Assembly (NCBI GenBank): GCA_964640525.1
Contig: CAZXGS010000036.1
Coordinates: forward strand, 1 to 34,127
Source: SZAS-103 sp964640525
GTDB lineage: Bacteria; Pseudomonadota; Gammaproteobacteria; Xanthomonadales; Xanthomonadaceae
Length of the DNA stretch: 34,127 nt
Direction of reading: 5' to 3'
The notes under the pieces are model-generated. The model did not search any database and was not told the DNA's origin. It saw nothing but the letters and a program-made list of their open reading frames with translations. Below, in pieces: positions 1-8,894 of the stretch. Both the position numbers and the translations under genes were made by a program. Within the stretch, counting starts at the first letter, position 1, and every line of letters starts with the position of its first letter.

Positions 1-105
1 ACCCCCTCAGGTGGATGAATCAGAAGAACGGACAACTATCGTGACAGAGGGGGCATGCAGCGCCTTTCCATCTGATTTATGGAACATCTGAACAAGTCGA
101 AATGG

Positions 106-193
106 CGTCATTGCGAACGCAGTGAAGCAATCCATGCTTCTGACTTATCAAAGATTTCTGGATTGCCACGTCGCTGCGCTCCTCGCAATGACG
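106..193. repeat. Paired-hairpin palindromic repeat (CGTC...CCA type), copy A
   Basis: Two inverted arms flank a 24-base spacer. The left arm reads CGTC, then a stem ATTGC/GCAAT with a 12-base loop, then CCA (106-134). The right arm is the reverse arrangement: TGG, stem ATTGC/GCAAT, GACG (159-193). The whole unit therefore begins CGTCATTGC and ends GCAATGACG. Its border plan matches repeats at 23545-23631, 30528-30628 and 30672-30773. It resembles REP/BIME-like dispersed elements; mobility is not shown by the sequence. Confidence 0.8.
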
Positions 194-549
194 GCCTATT
201 CAGTAGGCTGCAGGCGCTTGAATTGCTCAGGGTACCCGCACCCCTACCCGCTATTTCTCAGGATATCCCGCCTGCGAGGCGTCATTCTGACCGCAACCGG
301 ACGGACTGTCGCGGATGGGCGGGCAGGAGCATTCGGAATCGCAAACGTCCGTGTCTGGCATGTACAGGGCACGTTGAATATTCGTGAGACTGCATTATCC
401 GCCAGCGTGCCGCGGCAAAATGTCGGACACGAGGCATGGCTCGAACACCACATCATCATGTCCCCATACCCCGTCCTGCAGGCGGATTCGCGCATCACGC
501 CTGCAAGTCATGGTTGGTGGGTGGGGCAGCATCCTGGGACGTTCCCTGC

Positions 550-555
550 GATAAT
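550..555 (+). promoter_or_regulatory. Possible -10 box for tRNA-Arg
   Basis: GATAAT matches the sigma-70 -10 consensus at five of six positions and ends nine bases before the first tRNA base, so transcription would start within a few bases of the mature 5' end. No good -35 hexamer is visible at 16-18 bases upstream, so support is weak. Confidence 0.35.
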
Positions 556-564
556 TCGCAGGTT

Positions 565-641
565 GGCCCCGTAGCTCAGTTGGATAGAGCGTCCCCCTCC
601 TAAGGGGAAGGTCGTACGTTCGAATCGTATCGGGGCCGCCA
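565..641 (+). tRNA. tRNA-Arg (anticodon CCT)
   Basis: A full cloverleaf can be folded. The acceptor stem is GGCCCCG/CGGGGCC (565-571 with 631-637), the D stem GCTC/GAGC, the anticodon stem TCCCC/GGGGA around loop CTCCTAA, and the T arm carries TTCGAAT. The anticodon at 599-601 is CCT, reading the rare arginine codon AGG. The discriminator base is G638 and CCA is encoded at 639-641. Length is 77 nt. Confidence 0.97.
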
Positions 642-793
642 CGACTGCATTTGCCGGATTGCGCGGATCGCGTTCGCAGTGCCTGCGCTCGGTCGCCGCC
701 GGCATGCGAGCGACGATTGCGGTGACCCGTCCGCGGTGAAGTCGTGTGTGATCCCGCCCGCCCGACATCCGCGCCATCTCAAGAGGTTCTGCC

Positions 794-2356
794 ATGAACG
801 CCCAACTCGACAACCGCCACGACACCCATCCCGCCCTCTCCGTGCTCGGCCTCGGCGCCGTCGAATCCGGCACCTACCTCGGCCACGGCCAGTGGTCGAC
901 GACCACCGATGCCGGCGTGCTCGAACCGGTCAATCCGACCACCGGCGAAGTCATCGCCAGAGTCCACGCCTCCTCGCAGGCCGACTACGCCACCCTGATC
1001 GCACGCGCGCAGGAGTCCTTCGCGATCTGGCGCAGCACCCCCGCGCCACGCCGTGGCGAGGCGATCCGGCGCTGCGCCGAGGCGCTGCGCACGCACAAGG
1101 ACGCACTCGGCTCGCTGGTCGCGCTGGAGATGGGCAAATCCAAGCCGGAAGGCGACGGTGAAGTCCAGGAGATGATCGACATCGGCGAGTTCGCGGTCGG
1201 CCTGTCGCGCCAGCTCTACGGCTTGACCATGCACTCCGAGCGCCCCGGCCACCGCATGTACGAGCAGTGGCACCCGATCGGGCTGGTGGGCATCATCAGC
1301 GCGTTCAACTTCCCGGTCGCGGTGTGGGCGTGGAACAGCTTCATCGCCGCCATCTGCGGCGACATCTCGATCTGGAAGCCCTCACCCAAGACCCCGCTGT
1401 CGGCGATCGCCGCGCTGCGCATCTGCAACGAAGCGCTGAAGGACGGCGGATTCCCCGATCTGTTCTTCCTGTTCAACGACGCCGGCAGCGAACTGGCGCA
1501 AGGGTTCGTGGACGACCACCGGATCCCGCTGATCAGCTTCACCGGCTCGACCAAGGTCGGGCGCATGGTCGGCGAGCGGGTCGCCCGCCGGATGGGCCGC
1601 AGCCTGCTGGAGCTGGGTGGCAACAACGCGATCATCGTGGATGAAAGCGCCGACCTGAAGCTGGCGATCCCGGCCATCGTGTTCGGCGCGGTCGGCACCG
1701 CCGGCCAGCGCTGCACCACCACCCGCCGCCTGTTCGTGCACGCCTCGCGCTACGACGAGGTGCTGGGCAAACTGGTGACCGCCTACGCGCAGGTGGAGAA
1801 GAAGATCGGCGACCCCACCGACCCGGCCAACCTGATGGGCCCGCTCAACAGCGCCGACGCGGTGCAGGCATTTACCGCCGCGATCGACAAGGCCAGCGCC
1901 AGTGGCGGCAGCATCGCCAGCGGCGGCCGCGCCTTGACCGAACGCAAGGGCCACTTCGTGCTGCCGACCCTCGTCACCGGCTTGAAGAATGCCGACGCGG
2001 TGGTGCAGACCGAGACCTTCGCACCGATCCTGTACGTAATGAAGTACGAGAATCTGGGCGAGGCGCTGGAACTGCAGAACGCGGTGCCGCAGGGCCTGTC
2101 CTCGTCGATCTTCACCACCAACCTGAAATCGGCCGAGGCCTTCCTGTCGGCGGCCGGCAGCGACTGCGGCATTGCCAACGTCAACATCGGCACCTCCGGC
2201 GCCGAGATCGGCGGCGCCTTCGGCGGCGAGAAGGAGACCGGAGGTGGCCGCGAGTCGGGTTCGGACGCATGGAAGGCCTACATGCGCCGGCAGACCAACA
2301 CCATCAACTACTCCGACGCGTTGCCGCTGGCGCAGGGGATCAAGTTCGACCTGTGA
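794..2356 (+). CDS. amaB: ALDH7-family NAD-dependent aldehyde dehydrogenase (probable aminoadipate-semialdehyde dehydrogenase)
   Basis: This 520-residue protein is a complete aldehyde dehydrogenase. The general-base motif ELGGNN starts at E273 and the nucleophile C307 lies in GQRCTT, the spacing expected for the superfamily. The ELGGNNAII and GTAGQRCTTTRR signatures are typical of the ALDH7/antiquitin branch. Bacterial members of that branch oxidise L-piperidine-6-carboxylate (alpha-aminoadipate semialdehyde) to alpha-aminoadipate in lysine catabolism. The start at 794 is supported by AGAGG seven to eight bases upstream. No other lysine-degradation gene lies nearby, so the exact substrate is inferred from family alone. 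No signal peptide is seen, so it should be cytoplasmic. The symbol amaB (also called pcd) follows the Pseudomonas name. Confidence 0.85.
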   Translation: MNAQLDNRHDTHPALSVLGLGAVESGTYLGHGQWSTTTDAGVLEPVNPTTGEVIARVHASSQADYATLIARAQESFAIWRSTPAPRRGEAIRRCAEALRTHKDALGSLVALEMGKSKPEGDGEVQEMIDIGEFAVGLSRQLYGLTMHSERPGHRMYEQWHPIGLVGIISAFNFPVAVWAWNSFIAAICGDISIWKPSPKTPLSAIAALRICNEALKDGGFPDLFFLFNDAGSELAQGFVDDHRIPLISFTGSTKVGRMVGERVARRMGRSLLELGGNNAIIVDESADLKLAIPAIVFGAVGTAGQRCTTTRRLFVHASRYDEVLGKLVTAYAQVEKKIGDPTDPANLMGPLNSADAVQAFTAAIDKASASGGSIASGGRALTERKGHFVLPTLVTGLKNADAVVQTETFAPILYVMKYENLGEALELQNAVPQGLSSSIFTTNLKSAEAFLSAAGSDCGIANVNIGTSGAEIGGAFGGEKETGGGRESGSDAWKAYMRRQTNTINYSDALPLAQGIKFDL

Positions 2357-2369
2357 AGCAAACCCCGCG

Positions 2370-2663
2370 ATGAACGCATCCTTCCGCCAGACCAGCACCA
2401 CCGCGATCATCAGTCTGGTGTTCGGGATCCTGTGCTGGTTCCCGCTGCCGTTGATCGGGGCGGTGATTGCAGTGGTCTGCGGGCACATGGCGCGCGGCGA
2501 GATCCGCCGCGCCGCCGGTACGCTGGATGGCGATGGAATGGCCGTGGCGGGCATGGTGCTGGGCTACGCGCAGCTTGCAGTGTGCCTGCTGGCGGTGCTG
2601 GCAATCTTCCTGTTCTTCGGCGGGATCGTCGGGTTCCTGGCCCTCCTCGCCGCACTGCACTAG
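2370..2663 (+). CDS. Small DUF4190-type membrane protein
   Basis: The predicted product is 97 residues with two hydrophobic segments, roughly residues 10-32 and 59-95, separated by a polar stretch containing RGEIRR and GMAVAGMVLGY. The layout, a first helix, then a G/A-E-I-rich linker, then an AGMVLGY-like motif entering the second helix, is that of DUF4190 proteins, whose function is unknown. It starts 13 bases after the aldehyde dehydrogenase stop, so the two may be co-transcribed. No clear Shine-Dalgarno is visible. A membrane location is confident; no function can be assigned. Confidence 0.75.
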   Translation: MNASFRQTSTTAIISLVFGILCWFPLPLIGAVIAVVCGHMARGEIRRAAGTLDGDGMAVAGMVLGYAQLAVCLLAVLAIFLFFGGIVGFLALLAALH

Positions 2664-2697
2664 CCGGACGTGCAATGGCTTCCATTCCAACCGCTCC

Positions 2698-2729
2698 CGT
2701 GCCACACGGCCGGCCGGCCGCGTGGCACG
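2698..2729. repeat. 32-base near-perfect palindrome upstream of pyrD
   Basis: The arms CGTGCCAC (2698-2705) and GTGGCACG (2722-2729) flank CGGCCG-GC-CGGCCG with a single A/C mismatch (2706/2721). As RNA this would be a very stable hairpin. No T-run follows on either strand, so it is not a standard intrinsic terminator. It lies about 130 bases before the pyrD start, in the only sizeable gap of this gene run, and could be a transcription-factor site or an mRNA structure. Confidence 0.7.
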
Positions 2730-2856
2730 GCATCACGGCACGCGAAGGGCAACCTTCCGCAAGCAGGCACTGCCACAAACCGATCGTCCTGGCCACACTC
2801 GAAGCCCGGATGACATTCGACTACCCTACGCGCGTCCCGGCCCGCCCCCTGCGCTG

Positions 2857-3888
2857 ATGTACGGACTCGTCCGCCCCTTCCTGTTCGCGCTCGATCCGGA
2901 ATTCGCCCACGGTCTGGCCCTGCAGACCATCGAGGCGACCTGGCGCAGCGGCGCGCACCACTTGCTGGCGCGCAAGCCGCCGCGGCTGCCGACGCGGGTG
3001 TTCTGGCGGCTGTTCGAGAACCCGTTCGGACTGGCCGCGGGGATGGACAAGAACGGTGCCCACGTGGATGCCCTGCTCGCGCTGGGCTTCGGCTTCGTCG
3101 AGGTCGGCACCACCACGCCGCGGCCGCAGCCTGGCAATCCCAAACCGCGCATGTATCGCTTGCCGGATCAACAGGCGATCATCAACCGGCTGGGCTTCAA
3201 CAACGAGGGCGTGGACGTGCTGGTGAAGAACGTCTCGCGCGCGCGCCGCAAGGGCATCGTGGGCATCAACATCGGCAAGAACGCGGATACGCCCAACGAA
3301 AACGCGGTGGACGATTACCTGTTCTGCCTGGAACGCGTGTATCCGGTCGCCGATTACGTCACCGTCAACATCTCCTCGCCCAATACCAGCGGCCTGCGCG
3401 ACCTGCAGCAGGACGAACCGCTGCGTGCGCTGGTCGGTCGTCTGCGCGAAGCGCAGGAAAAGCTGCGCAGCCAGCACCGCAAGGACACCCCGCTGCTGGT
3501 CAAGATCGCACCCGACCTGGAAGACGCGCAGCTCGATTCGCTGGCGCGGGTGCTGCTGGACGCCGGGGTCGAGGGCATCGTCGCCACCAACACCACGATC
3601 TCGCGCAAGGCGATCGCCGGCCACAAGCTGGAAGGCGAAGCCGGCGGTCTGTCGGGCAAACCGCTGTACCAGCGATCCAACGCCGTGCTGTCGCGACTGC
3701 GCGCGCGGGTCGGCGAGAAGATTCCGCTGATCGGCGTGGGCGGCATCCTCAGCGGCGGCGATGCAGTGGCCAAGTCGGTCGCCGGCGCGACCTTGCTGCA
3801 GTGCTACACCGGGCTGATCTATCGCGGCCCCAACCTGATTCACGAATGCGTCAGCGCGTTGCGTGCGCGCCGCGAAGGCTCGGTGTGA
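2857..3888 (+). CDS. pyrD: Dihydroorotate dehydrogenase (quinone), class 2
   Basis: PyrD oxidises dihydroorotate to orotate in pyrimidine synthesis, passing electrons through FMN to membrane quinones. The 343-residue product has the class 2 length and N-terminal helical extension (MYGLVRPFLFALDPEFAHGL). FMN and substrate motifs are visible: NPFGLAAGMDKNG, GTTTPRPQPGNPKPR, INRLGFNNEG and VNISSPNTSGLR. The last contains the class 2 catalytic serine, here S174, rather than the cysteine of class 1 enzymes. The in-frame upstream open frame from 2467 is an artefact overlapping the DUF4190 gene. ATG 2857 gives the expected N terminus. The stop overlaps the murB start (TGATG at 3886-3890), indicating translational coupling. 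A strong palindrome lies in the leader. Confidence 0.97.
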   Translation: MYGLVRPFLFALDPEFAHGLALQTIEATWRSGAHHLLARKPPRLPTRVFWRLFENPFGLAAGMDKNGAHVDALLALGFGFVEVGTTTPRPQPGNPKPRMYRLPDQQAIINRLGFNNEGVDVLVKNVSRARRKGIVGINIGKNADTPNENAVDDYLFCLERVYPVADYVTVNISSPNTSGLRDLQQDEPLRALVGRLREAQEKLRSQHRKDTPLLVKIAPDLEDAQLDSLARVLLDAGVEGIVATNTTISRKAIAGHKLEGEAGGLSGKPLYQRSNAVLSRLRARVGEKIPLIGVGGILSGGDAVAKSVAGATLLQCYTGLIYRGPNLIHECVSALRARREGSV

Positions 3889-4925
3889 TGGGCACGCTGC
3901 GGCTGCAGGAAAACGCGCCGCTGGCCGCACGCAACAGCTTTCGGGTTGCGGCGACGGCGCCGCTGCTGGCGCAGGTACGCGACCACGCCGGCCTGCAGGA
4001 GCTGCTCGGCTTCGAATCGATCCGCCGCGGCCCGCTGCTGGTGCTGGGCGAGGGCAGCAACGTTCTGCTCGCGGGCGATCCGGAGGGCCTGGTCGTCCAG
4101 CTGGACTTGCGCGGCATCTATCGGCTCGGCGAGGACAGCGACGGCGTGCGCGTTCGCGCCGAGGCCGGGGTCGTCTGGAACGACTTCGTCAACTGGAGTC
4201 TGGGCCATCGTCTGGAAGGGCTGGAGAACCTCGTCCTGATTCCGGGCCTGGTCGGCGCCGCGCCGATCCAGAACATCGGCGCCTACGGGGTGGAAGTCGG
4301 CGAGTTCATCCTCGCGGTGGAGGCCTTCGATCGTGCCAGTGGAACGGTCCAGCGCCTCGACCGCGCGGCCTGCGACTTCGGCTATCGCGACAGCGTGTTC
4401 AAGCGCGAGCCCGATCGCTGGCTGGTGATCGCCGTGGAGTTTCTTCTGCCGCGCCGACACGCGCTCAAGCTGGACTACGCCGGCATCGCCGAGGAGCTGG
4501 ACCGGATGGGCCTGGGCGAGCCGTGCGCCGCATACGTGGCCGAGGCGGTGATCCACCTGCGCAGCCGCAAGTTGCCCGACCCGGCGGTGATCGGCAATGC
4601 CGGCAGTTTCTTCAAGAACCCGCAGGTCGCTGCCGCTTCCGCCGCGGCTCTGCACGCCGAGCATCCACAATTGCCGGTGCACCCGGGCACCGAGGCGTCC
4701 TTGCGCAAGCTCTCGGCCGCCTGGCTGATCGACGCCTGCGGCTGGAAAGGCCACCGCGACGGCGATGCCGGGATCTCCGATCGGCATGCGCTTGTGCTGG
4801 TCAACCACGGCCACGCCAGCGGTGCGCAACTGCTCGGCCTCGCGCGCAAGGTTGCCGCGTCGGTGCACGAACGTTTCGGGGTGATGCTCGAACCCGAGCC
4901 GCGGATCATCGGCGCGGTCTGGTGA
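3888..4925 (+). CDS. murB: UDP-N-acetylenolpyruvoylglucosamine reductase
   Basis: MurB carries out the NADPH-dependent reduction that produces UDP-N-acetylmuramate for peptidoglycan. The 345-residue product is the E. coli-like type I form. FAD-binding segments LGEGSNVLLAGD and IPGLVGAAPIQNIGAYG are present. Likely catalytic residues are R167 in YRDSVFK, S240 in GNAGSFFKNP and E337 in EPEPRIIG. It starts at ATG 3888, overlapping the pyrD stop, and its own stop overlaps the GTG of the next gene. The three genes therefore probably form one translationally coupled unit. Cytoplasmic. Confidence 0.97.
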   Translation: MGTLRLQENAPLAARNSFRVAATAPLLAQVRDHAGLQELLGFESIRRGPLLVLGEGSNVLLAGDPEGLVVQLDLRGIYRLGEDSDGVRVRAEAGVVWNDFVNWSLGHRLEGLENLVLIPGLVGAAPIQNIGAYGVEVGEFILAVEAFDRASGTVQRLDRAACDFGYRDSVFKREPDRWLVIAVEFLLPRRHALKLDYAGIAEELDRMGLGEPCAAYVAEAVIHLRSRKLPDPAVIGNAGSFFKNPQVAAASAAALHAEHPQLPVHPGTEASLRKLSAAWLIDACGWKGHRDGDAGISDRHALVLVNHGHASGAQLLGLARKVAASVHERFGVMLEPEPRIIGAVW

Positions 4926-5842
4926 GCCAGGCCACCGCGAACGCGCCCAACCATTTTCTGCGCGCGGCGCTGCTGATGCTCGCCAGCACTGCCTGCTTCG
5001 GCGCGATGGCGCTGACCATCAAGGTCGCCGCGCGTTCGCTGTCCGCCTTCGAGATCGCGTTTTTCCGCAACGTCTTCGGCCTGCTGGTGCTGTTGCCGAT
5101 CCTGCTGCATGGCAAGGCACCGCTGCGCACCCGGCAACTGCCGCGCTACGTGCTGCGCAGTGCGATCGGCATCGGCTCGATGCTGTGCGGCTTCTGGGCG
5201 ATCGGCCACCTGCCGCTGTCGCAGGCGATCGCATTGAGCTATTCCACGCCGCTGTTCGTCACCATCTTCGCGGTGATCTGGCTCGCCGAAAAGGTCCGCA
5301 AGCGGCGCTGGGCGGCGGTGATCGTCGGCTTCATCGGCGTGCTGGTGGTGGTGCGGCCGGGCACTGCCGGGTTCTCGGCCGGCTCGCTGGTGGCGCTGCT
5401 GGCCGCGGTGCTCGCCGCATTGGTGGCGATCCAGATCAAGCAGCTCTCGCGGATCGACGCCCCTGACACCATCGTGTTCTACACCTACCTGTTCTGGGTG
5501 CCGATGTCGCTGGCGGCGGCGCTGTTTGCCTGGCACTGGCCGCAGCCTGCCCTGTGGCCGTGGCTGGTCGCGACCGGGGTATTCGGCACCGTGGCGCAAC
5601 TGTTGTGGACGCGCGCGCTGCGGCTGGGCGATGTCTCGGCCTTGCAGCCGATCAGCTTCATGCAACTGCCGATGGTCGCGGTGGCTGGCTGGCTGTGGTT
5701 CGGCGAGGTCATCGACCGCTGGACCGCGCTGGGCGCGGCGGTCATCTTCGTCGCCACCTTCTACATCGCCCACCGCGAGGCGACCTTGTCGCGACAAAAT
5801 GCGACATGCGCGCCAATGGAGGCGGCCAAGCCGGGCGAGTGA
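4922..5842 (+). CDS. EamA-family (DMT superfamily) transporter
   Basis: This 306-residue inner-membrane protein has about ten hydrophobic helices arranged as two EamA repeats, roughly residues 15-148 and 158-287. Recognisable segments include STACFGAMALTIK, AIALSYSTPLFVTIFA near the end of the first repeat and ALQPISFMQLPMVAVAG in the second. The GTG start at 4922 overlaps the murB TGA in a GTGA junction. Open frame upstream of it is only antiparallel shadow of murB. Substrates of EamA carriers (metabolites, amino acids, nucleobases) cannot be predicted from sequence. It converges with ispG, separated by 14 bases. Confidence 0.88.
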   Translation: MSQATANAPNHFLRAALLMLASTACFGAMALTIKVAARSLSAFEIAFFRNVFGLLVLLPILLHGKAPLRTRQLPRYVLRSAIGIGSMLCGFWAIGHLPLSQAIALSYSTPLFVTIFAVIWLAEKVRKRRWAAVIVGFIGVLVVVRPGTAGFSAGSLVALLAAVLAALVAIQIKQLSRIDAPDTIVFYTYLFWVPMSLAAALFAWHWPQPALWPWLVATGVFGTVAQLLWTRALRLGDVSALQPISFMQLPMVAVAGWLWFGEVIDRWTALGAAVIFVATFYIAHREATLSRQNATCAPMEAAKPGE

Positions 5843-5856
5843 GGCCAGCGGCCACT

Positions 5857-7083
5857 TCAGCCGTAGCGACGTTCCACGTAGGCGTCGATCACCGCCACGA
5901 ACTCGGCGGCGATGTGCTCCCCGCGCAGCGTCATCGCCTTCGCGCCGTCGATGAACACCGGCGCGACCGGCGCCTCGCCGGTGCCCGGCAACGAGATGCC
6001 GATGTCGGCATGGCGTGATTCACCGGGGCCGTTGACCACGCAGCCCATCACCGCCAGGGTGAGGTTCTCGGCGCCGGGACGGCTGATCTTCCACTCCGGC
6101 ATCTTCGCGCGCACGTGCTCCTGCACGGTCTTGGCCAATTCCTGGAAAAACTCCGAGGTGGTGCGGCCGCAGCCCGGGCAGGCGGTGACCAGCGGCGTGA
6201 ACGCGCGCAGGCCCATGGTCTGCAGCAGCTCCTGGGCGACGATCACCTCCTGCGTCCGCGACGCGCCCGGCTCGGGGGTGAGCGAAATGCGGATGGTGTC
6301 GCCGATGCCTTCCTGCAGCAGCACCGCCAGCGCCGCGGTGGAGGCGACGATGCCCTTGCTGCCCATCCCGGCTTCGGTCAGGCCCAGGTGCAGGGCGTAG
6401 TCGCAGCGCGCGGCGAGGTCGCGATACACCGCGATCAATTCCTGCACGCCCGAGACCTTGCACGAGAGCACGATCCGGTCCTTGCCCAGTCCCAGTTCGC
6501 CGGCGCGCTGCGCCGAGTCGAGCGCCGAGCGGATCAGTGCCTCGCGCATCACCCGCGGCGCGTCCCAGGGCTCGGCGCGCAGGCGGTTCTCGTCCATCAA
6601 CTGCGCTGCCAGCGCCTGGTCGAGCGAACCCCAGTTGACGCCGATCCGTATCGGCTTGTCGTAGGTGAGCGCCAGTTCGATCAAGGTGGCGAACTGCACG
6701 TCGCGCTTGCGACCGAAGCCGACGTTGCCGGGATTGATGCGGTACTTGGCCAGCGCCTGCGCGGCGGCCGGCTCACGCGTCAACAACTGATGGCCGTTGT
6801 AGTGGAAATCGCCGATCAACGGCACCTCCACCCCCATCATCGCCAACTTGTCGCGGATCCGCGGCACCGCCGCGGCGGCCTCGGGGGTGTTGACCGTGAT
6901 CCGCACCAGCTCCGAGCCGGCGCGCCACAGCTCGGCGACCTGCTTCGTGGTGGCGGCTACGTCGGCGGTGTCGGTGTTGGTCATCGACTGCACCACGATC
7001 GGCGTATCGCCGCCCATCGTCACCTTGCCGACGCGTACCGTCCGCGCGGAGCGACGCGCGGCGGGACCGAAAATCTCTGGCAT
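5857..7083 (-). CDS. ispG: 4-hydroxy-3-methylbut-2-en-1-yl diphosphate synthase (IspG/GcpE)
   Basis: IspG is the [4Fe-4S] enzyme of the MEP isoprenoid pathway that converts MEcPP to HMBPP. The product is 408 residues. The cluster ligands are visible: C302 and C305 in TACPGCGRTT, C348 in MGCVVNGPGE, and the adjacent E355. The start MPEIFGPAARRS at 7083 is preferred over longer in-frame options because GGAG lies eight bases upstream and the N terminus then fits the family. The spacing from C305 to C348 is 43 residues, against 32 between E. coli C273 and C305. This indicates a modest insertion, which appears to be a lineage variant rather than damage. The 287 bases upstream, before gltX, hold nothing recognisable. 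Confidence 0.96.
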   Translation of the reverse strand: MPEIFGPAARRSARTVRVGKVTMGGDTPIVVQSMTNTDTADVAATTKQVAELWRAGSELVRITVNTPEAAAAVPRIRDKLAMMGVEVPLIGDFHYNGHQLLTREPAAAQALAKYRINPGNVGFGRKRDVQFATLIELALTYDKPIRIGVNWGSLDQALAAQLMDENRLRAEPWDAPRVMREALIRSALDSAQRAGELGLGKDRIVLSCKVSGVQELIAVYRDLAARCDYALHLGLTEAGMGSKGIVASTAALAVLLQEGIGDTIRISLTPEPGASRTQEVIVAQELLQTMGLRAFTPLVTACPGCGRTTSEFFQELAKTVQEHVRAKMPEWKISRPGAENLTLAVMGCVVNGPGESRHADIGISLPGTGEAPVAPVFIDGAKAMTLRGEHIAAEFVAVIDAYVERRYG

Positions 7084-7370
7084 GCAACGACTCCGGGAGA
7101 AAGGCCCCCATTGTAATCCGCGTGACCGGATGGCCCGCCGCGCAACGGCCGCTCGTCGATCGACGGACTGGATCGGCGGGTTGCGGGGCTTGCCTGAGTG
7201 GTTCAGGCGCCGGCGAACGCTGGCCGGACGTCGGGGCAAACGATGCAGTCCTTCAAGGCGTTCGCTGCACCGTCGCATGGCGGCGGCCCCAGATGGCCCT
7301 GCCACCTGACATCGAGCACGGCCGGCGGGCGCGACCTTCCGTTTGCCCGGGGGCGGCAGGCCCAATGGAA

Positions 7371-8777
7371 TCAGGATCGACGGTCGATACGTTCTCTGGC
7401 GGCGTCGATGCGCTGCAGCGCCTGGCTGCGGCCGGCGAGGTAGATCGTGTGTTCGATCGAGGGCGAGACTTGCGTGCCGGTGATTGCCACCCGCAGCGGC
7501 TGGGCAATCTTGCCCATTCCCAGGCCAAGCAACCCCGCGGTATCGGCCAGGACGGCATGGATGTTTTCGGGGGTCCAGTCAGGCAACTCGGCGAGACGAC
7601 CACGCACGGCCTCCAGTGGCAGGGCAGCGGCGGGCGTCAGGTGCTTGGCGACTGCCGCCGGGTCATGCTCCCGCAGCGGCTCGAACCACACCTTCGCGCG
7701 TTCGGCCATCTCCTTGAGGGTGTGCACGCGATCGCGCAGGGCGATCACCAGATCGATCGCCGCCGGCCCCTCGGCGAGGTCGTAGCCGGCCTGGCGCAGA
7801 TGCCAGTCCAGATGCCTCGCGACTTCCGCGGGGTCGTCGGTTTTCAGATACTGCTGGTTGAGCCAGCGCAGCTTCTCGGTGTCGAAACGCGCTGCGCTGT
7901 GGTTGACGTCGGCGATGTCGAACAGTTCGATCATCTGCGCGATCGAGAAGATCTCCTGGTCGCCGTGCGACCAGCCCAGCCGCACCAGATAGTTGAGCAC
8001 CGCGTGCGGCAGATAGCCGTCGTCACGGTATTGCATCACGCCTACCGCCCCGTGGCGCTTGGACAGCTTCTGGCCGTCGGCGCCGAGGATCATCGGCAGG
8101 TGCGCGAAGGTTGGCGGGGTCGCGCCGAGCGCGTGATACACGTTGATCTGGCGCGGGGTGTTGTTGACATGGTCGTCGCCGCGGATGACCTCGGTCACGC
8201 CCATGTCGATGTCGTCCACCACCACCGCGAAGTTGTAGGTGGGAAAGCCATCCGAGCGCACCAGCACGAAGTCGTCCAACTCGGCATTGGCCCATTCGAT
8301 GCGGCCCTTGACCTTGTCCTCGAACACCACGCTGCCCGCATCCGGGTTGCGGAACCGGATCACGCGGTTGGGGTCGTCGCGGAAGGGCAGCTTCGCATCG
8401 CGCGCGCGGCCGTCGTAGCGCGGCTTCTCGTGCCGTTCCAGCGCGGCCGCACGCATCGCCTCCAACTCGTCCTTCGTCTCGTAGGTGTAATAGGCGTGTC
8501 CGGCGTCGAGCAGCCGTTGCGCGATGTGCCGGTAGCGATCCATGCGCGCGGTCTGGTAGATCGGGCCTTCGTCGTGATCCAGCCCCAGCCAGGCCATGCC
8601 GTCGAGGATCGCCTGCACGGCGGCGTCGGTCGAACGCTCCCTGTCGGTGTCCTCGATGCGCAGGATGAAGGTTCCGCCGCGGTGGCGCGCCTCCAGCCAG
8701 CAGTACAGCGCGGTGCGCGCGCCGCCGATGTGCAGGTAGCCGGTGGGGCTGGGGGCGAAACGGGTGCGGCAGGTCAT
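7371..8777 (-). CDS. gltX: Glutamyl-tRNA synthetase
   Basis: This class I aminoacyl-tRNA synthetase charges tRNA-Glu with glutamate. At 468 residues it has normal bacterial length. The HIGH-type signature lies in FAPSPTGYLHIGGART (H16-G19) and the KMSKS-type loop is K237-L-S-K240-R. FILRIEDTDRERS and VIRGDDHVNNTPRQINVYHALG are also family-typical. The start at 8777 puts the Rossmann-fold strand immediately at the N terminus. The in-frame extension to 8861 would add 28 residues without family support. No strong Shine-Dalgarno is visible. It lies 117 bases downstream of rnd on the same strand. Confidence 0.97.
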   Translation of the reverse strand: MTCRTRFAPSPTGYLHIGGARTALYCWLEARHRGGTFILRIEDTDRERSTDAAVQAILDGMAWLGLDHDEGPIYQTARMDRYRHIAQRLLDAGHAYYTYETKDELEAMRAAALERHEKPRYDGRARDAKLPFRDDPNRVIRFRNPDAGSVVFEDKVKGRIEWANAELDDFVLVRSDGFPTYNFAVVVDDIDMGVTEVIRGDDHVNNTPRQINVYHALGATPPTFAHLPMILGADGQKLSKRHGAVGVMQYRDDGYLPHAVLNYLVRLGWSHGDQEIFSIAQMIELFDIADVNHSAARFDTEKLRWLNQQYLKTDDPAEVARHLDWHLRQAGYDLAEGPAAIDLVIALRDRVHTLKEMAERAKVWFEPLREHDPAAVAKHLTPAAALPLEAVRGRLAELPDWTPENIHAVLADTAGLLGLGMGKIAQPLRVAITGTQVSPSIEHTIYLAGRSQALQRIDAARERIDRRS

Positions 8778-8894
8778 GGCGGCGGGTCGCAAGGCATGGA
8801 TCGGCGATGCGATTTGCGCAGCGCGTCGTGGGCCGGGAATTTTAAGGCAGGACGGCGGCAATGGGTGAGGGCAGCCAGGATCTGCGCAGGGCGC

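Larger units (their letters stand above)
1..564. other. Non-coding left edge before tRNA-Arg
   Basis: No convincing gene is present in this stretch. Short open frames exist on both strands, but none resembles a known family, and one runs through a palindromic repeat. Identifiable items are the paired-hairpin repeat at 106-193 and a possible -10 box for the tRNA at 550-555. The remainder shows nothing I can interpret; it may be the tail of an intergenic region that starts outside the window. Confidence 0.6.
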
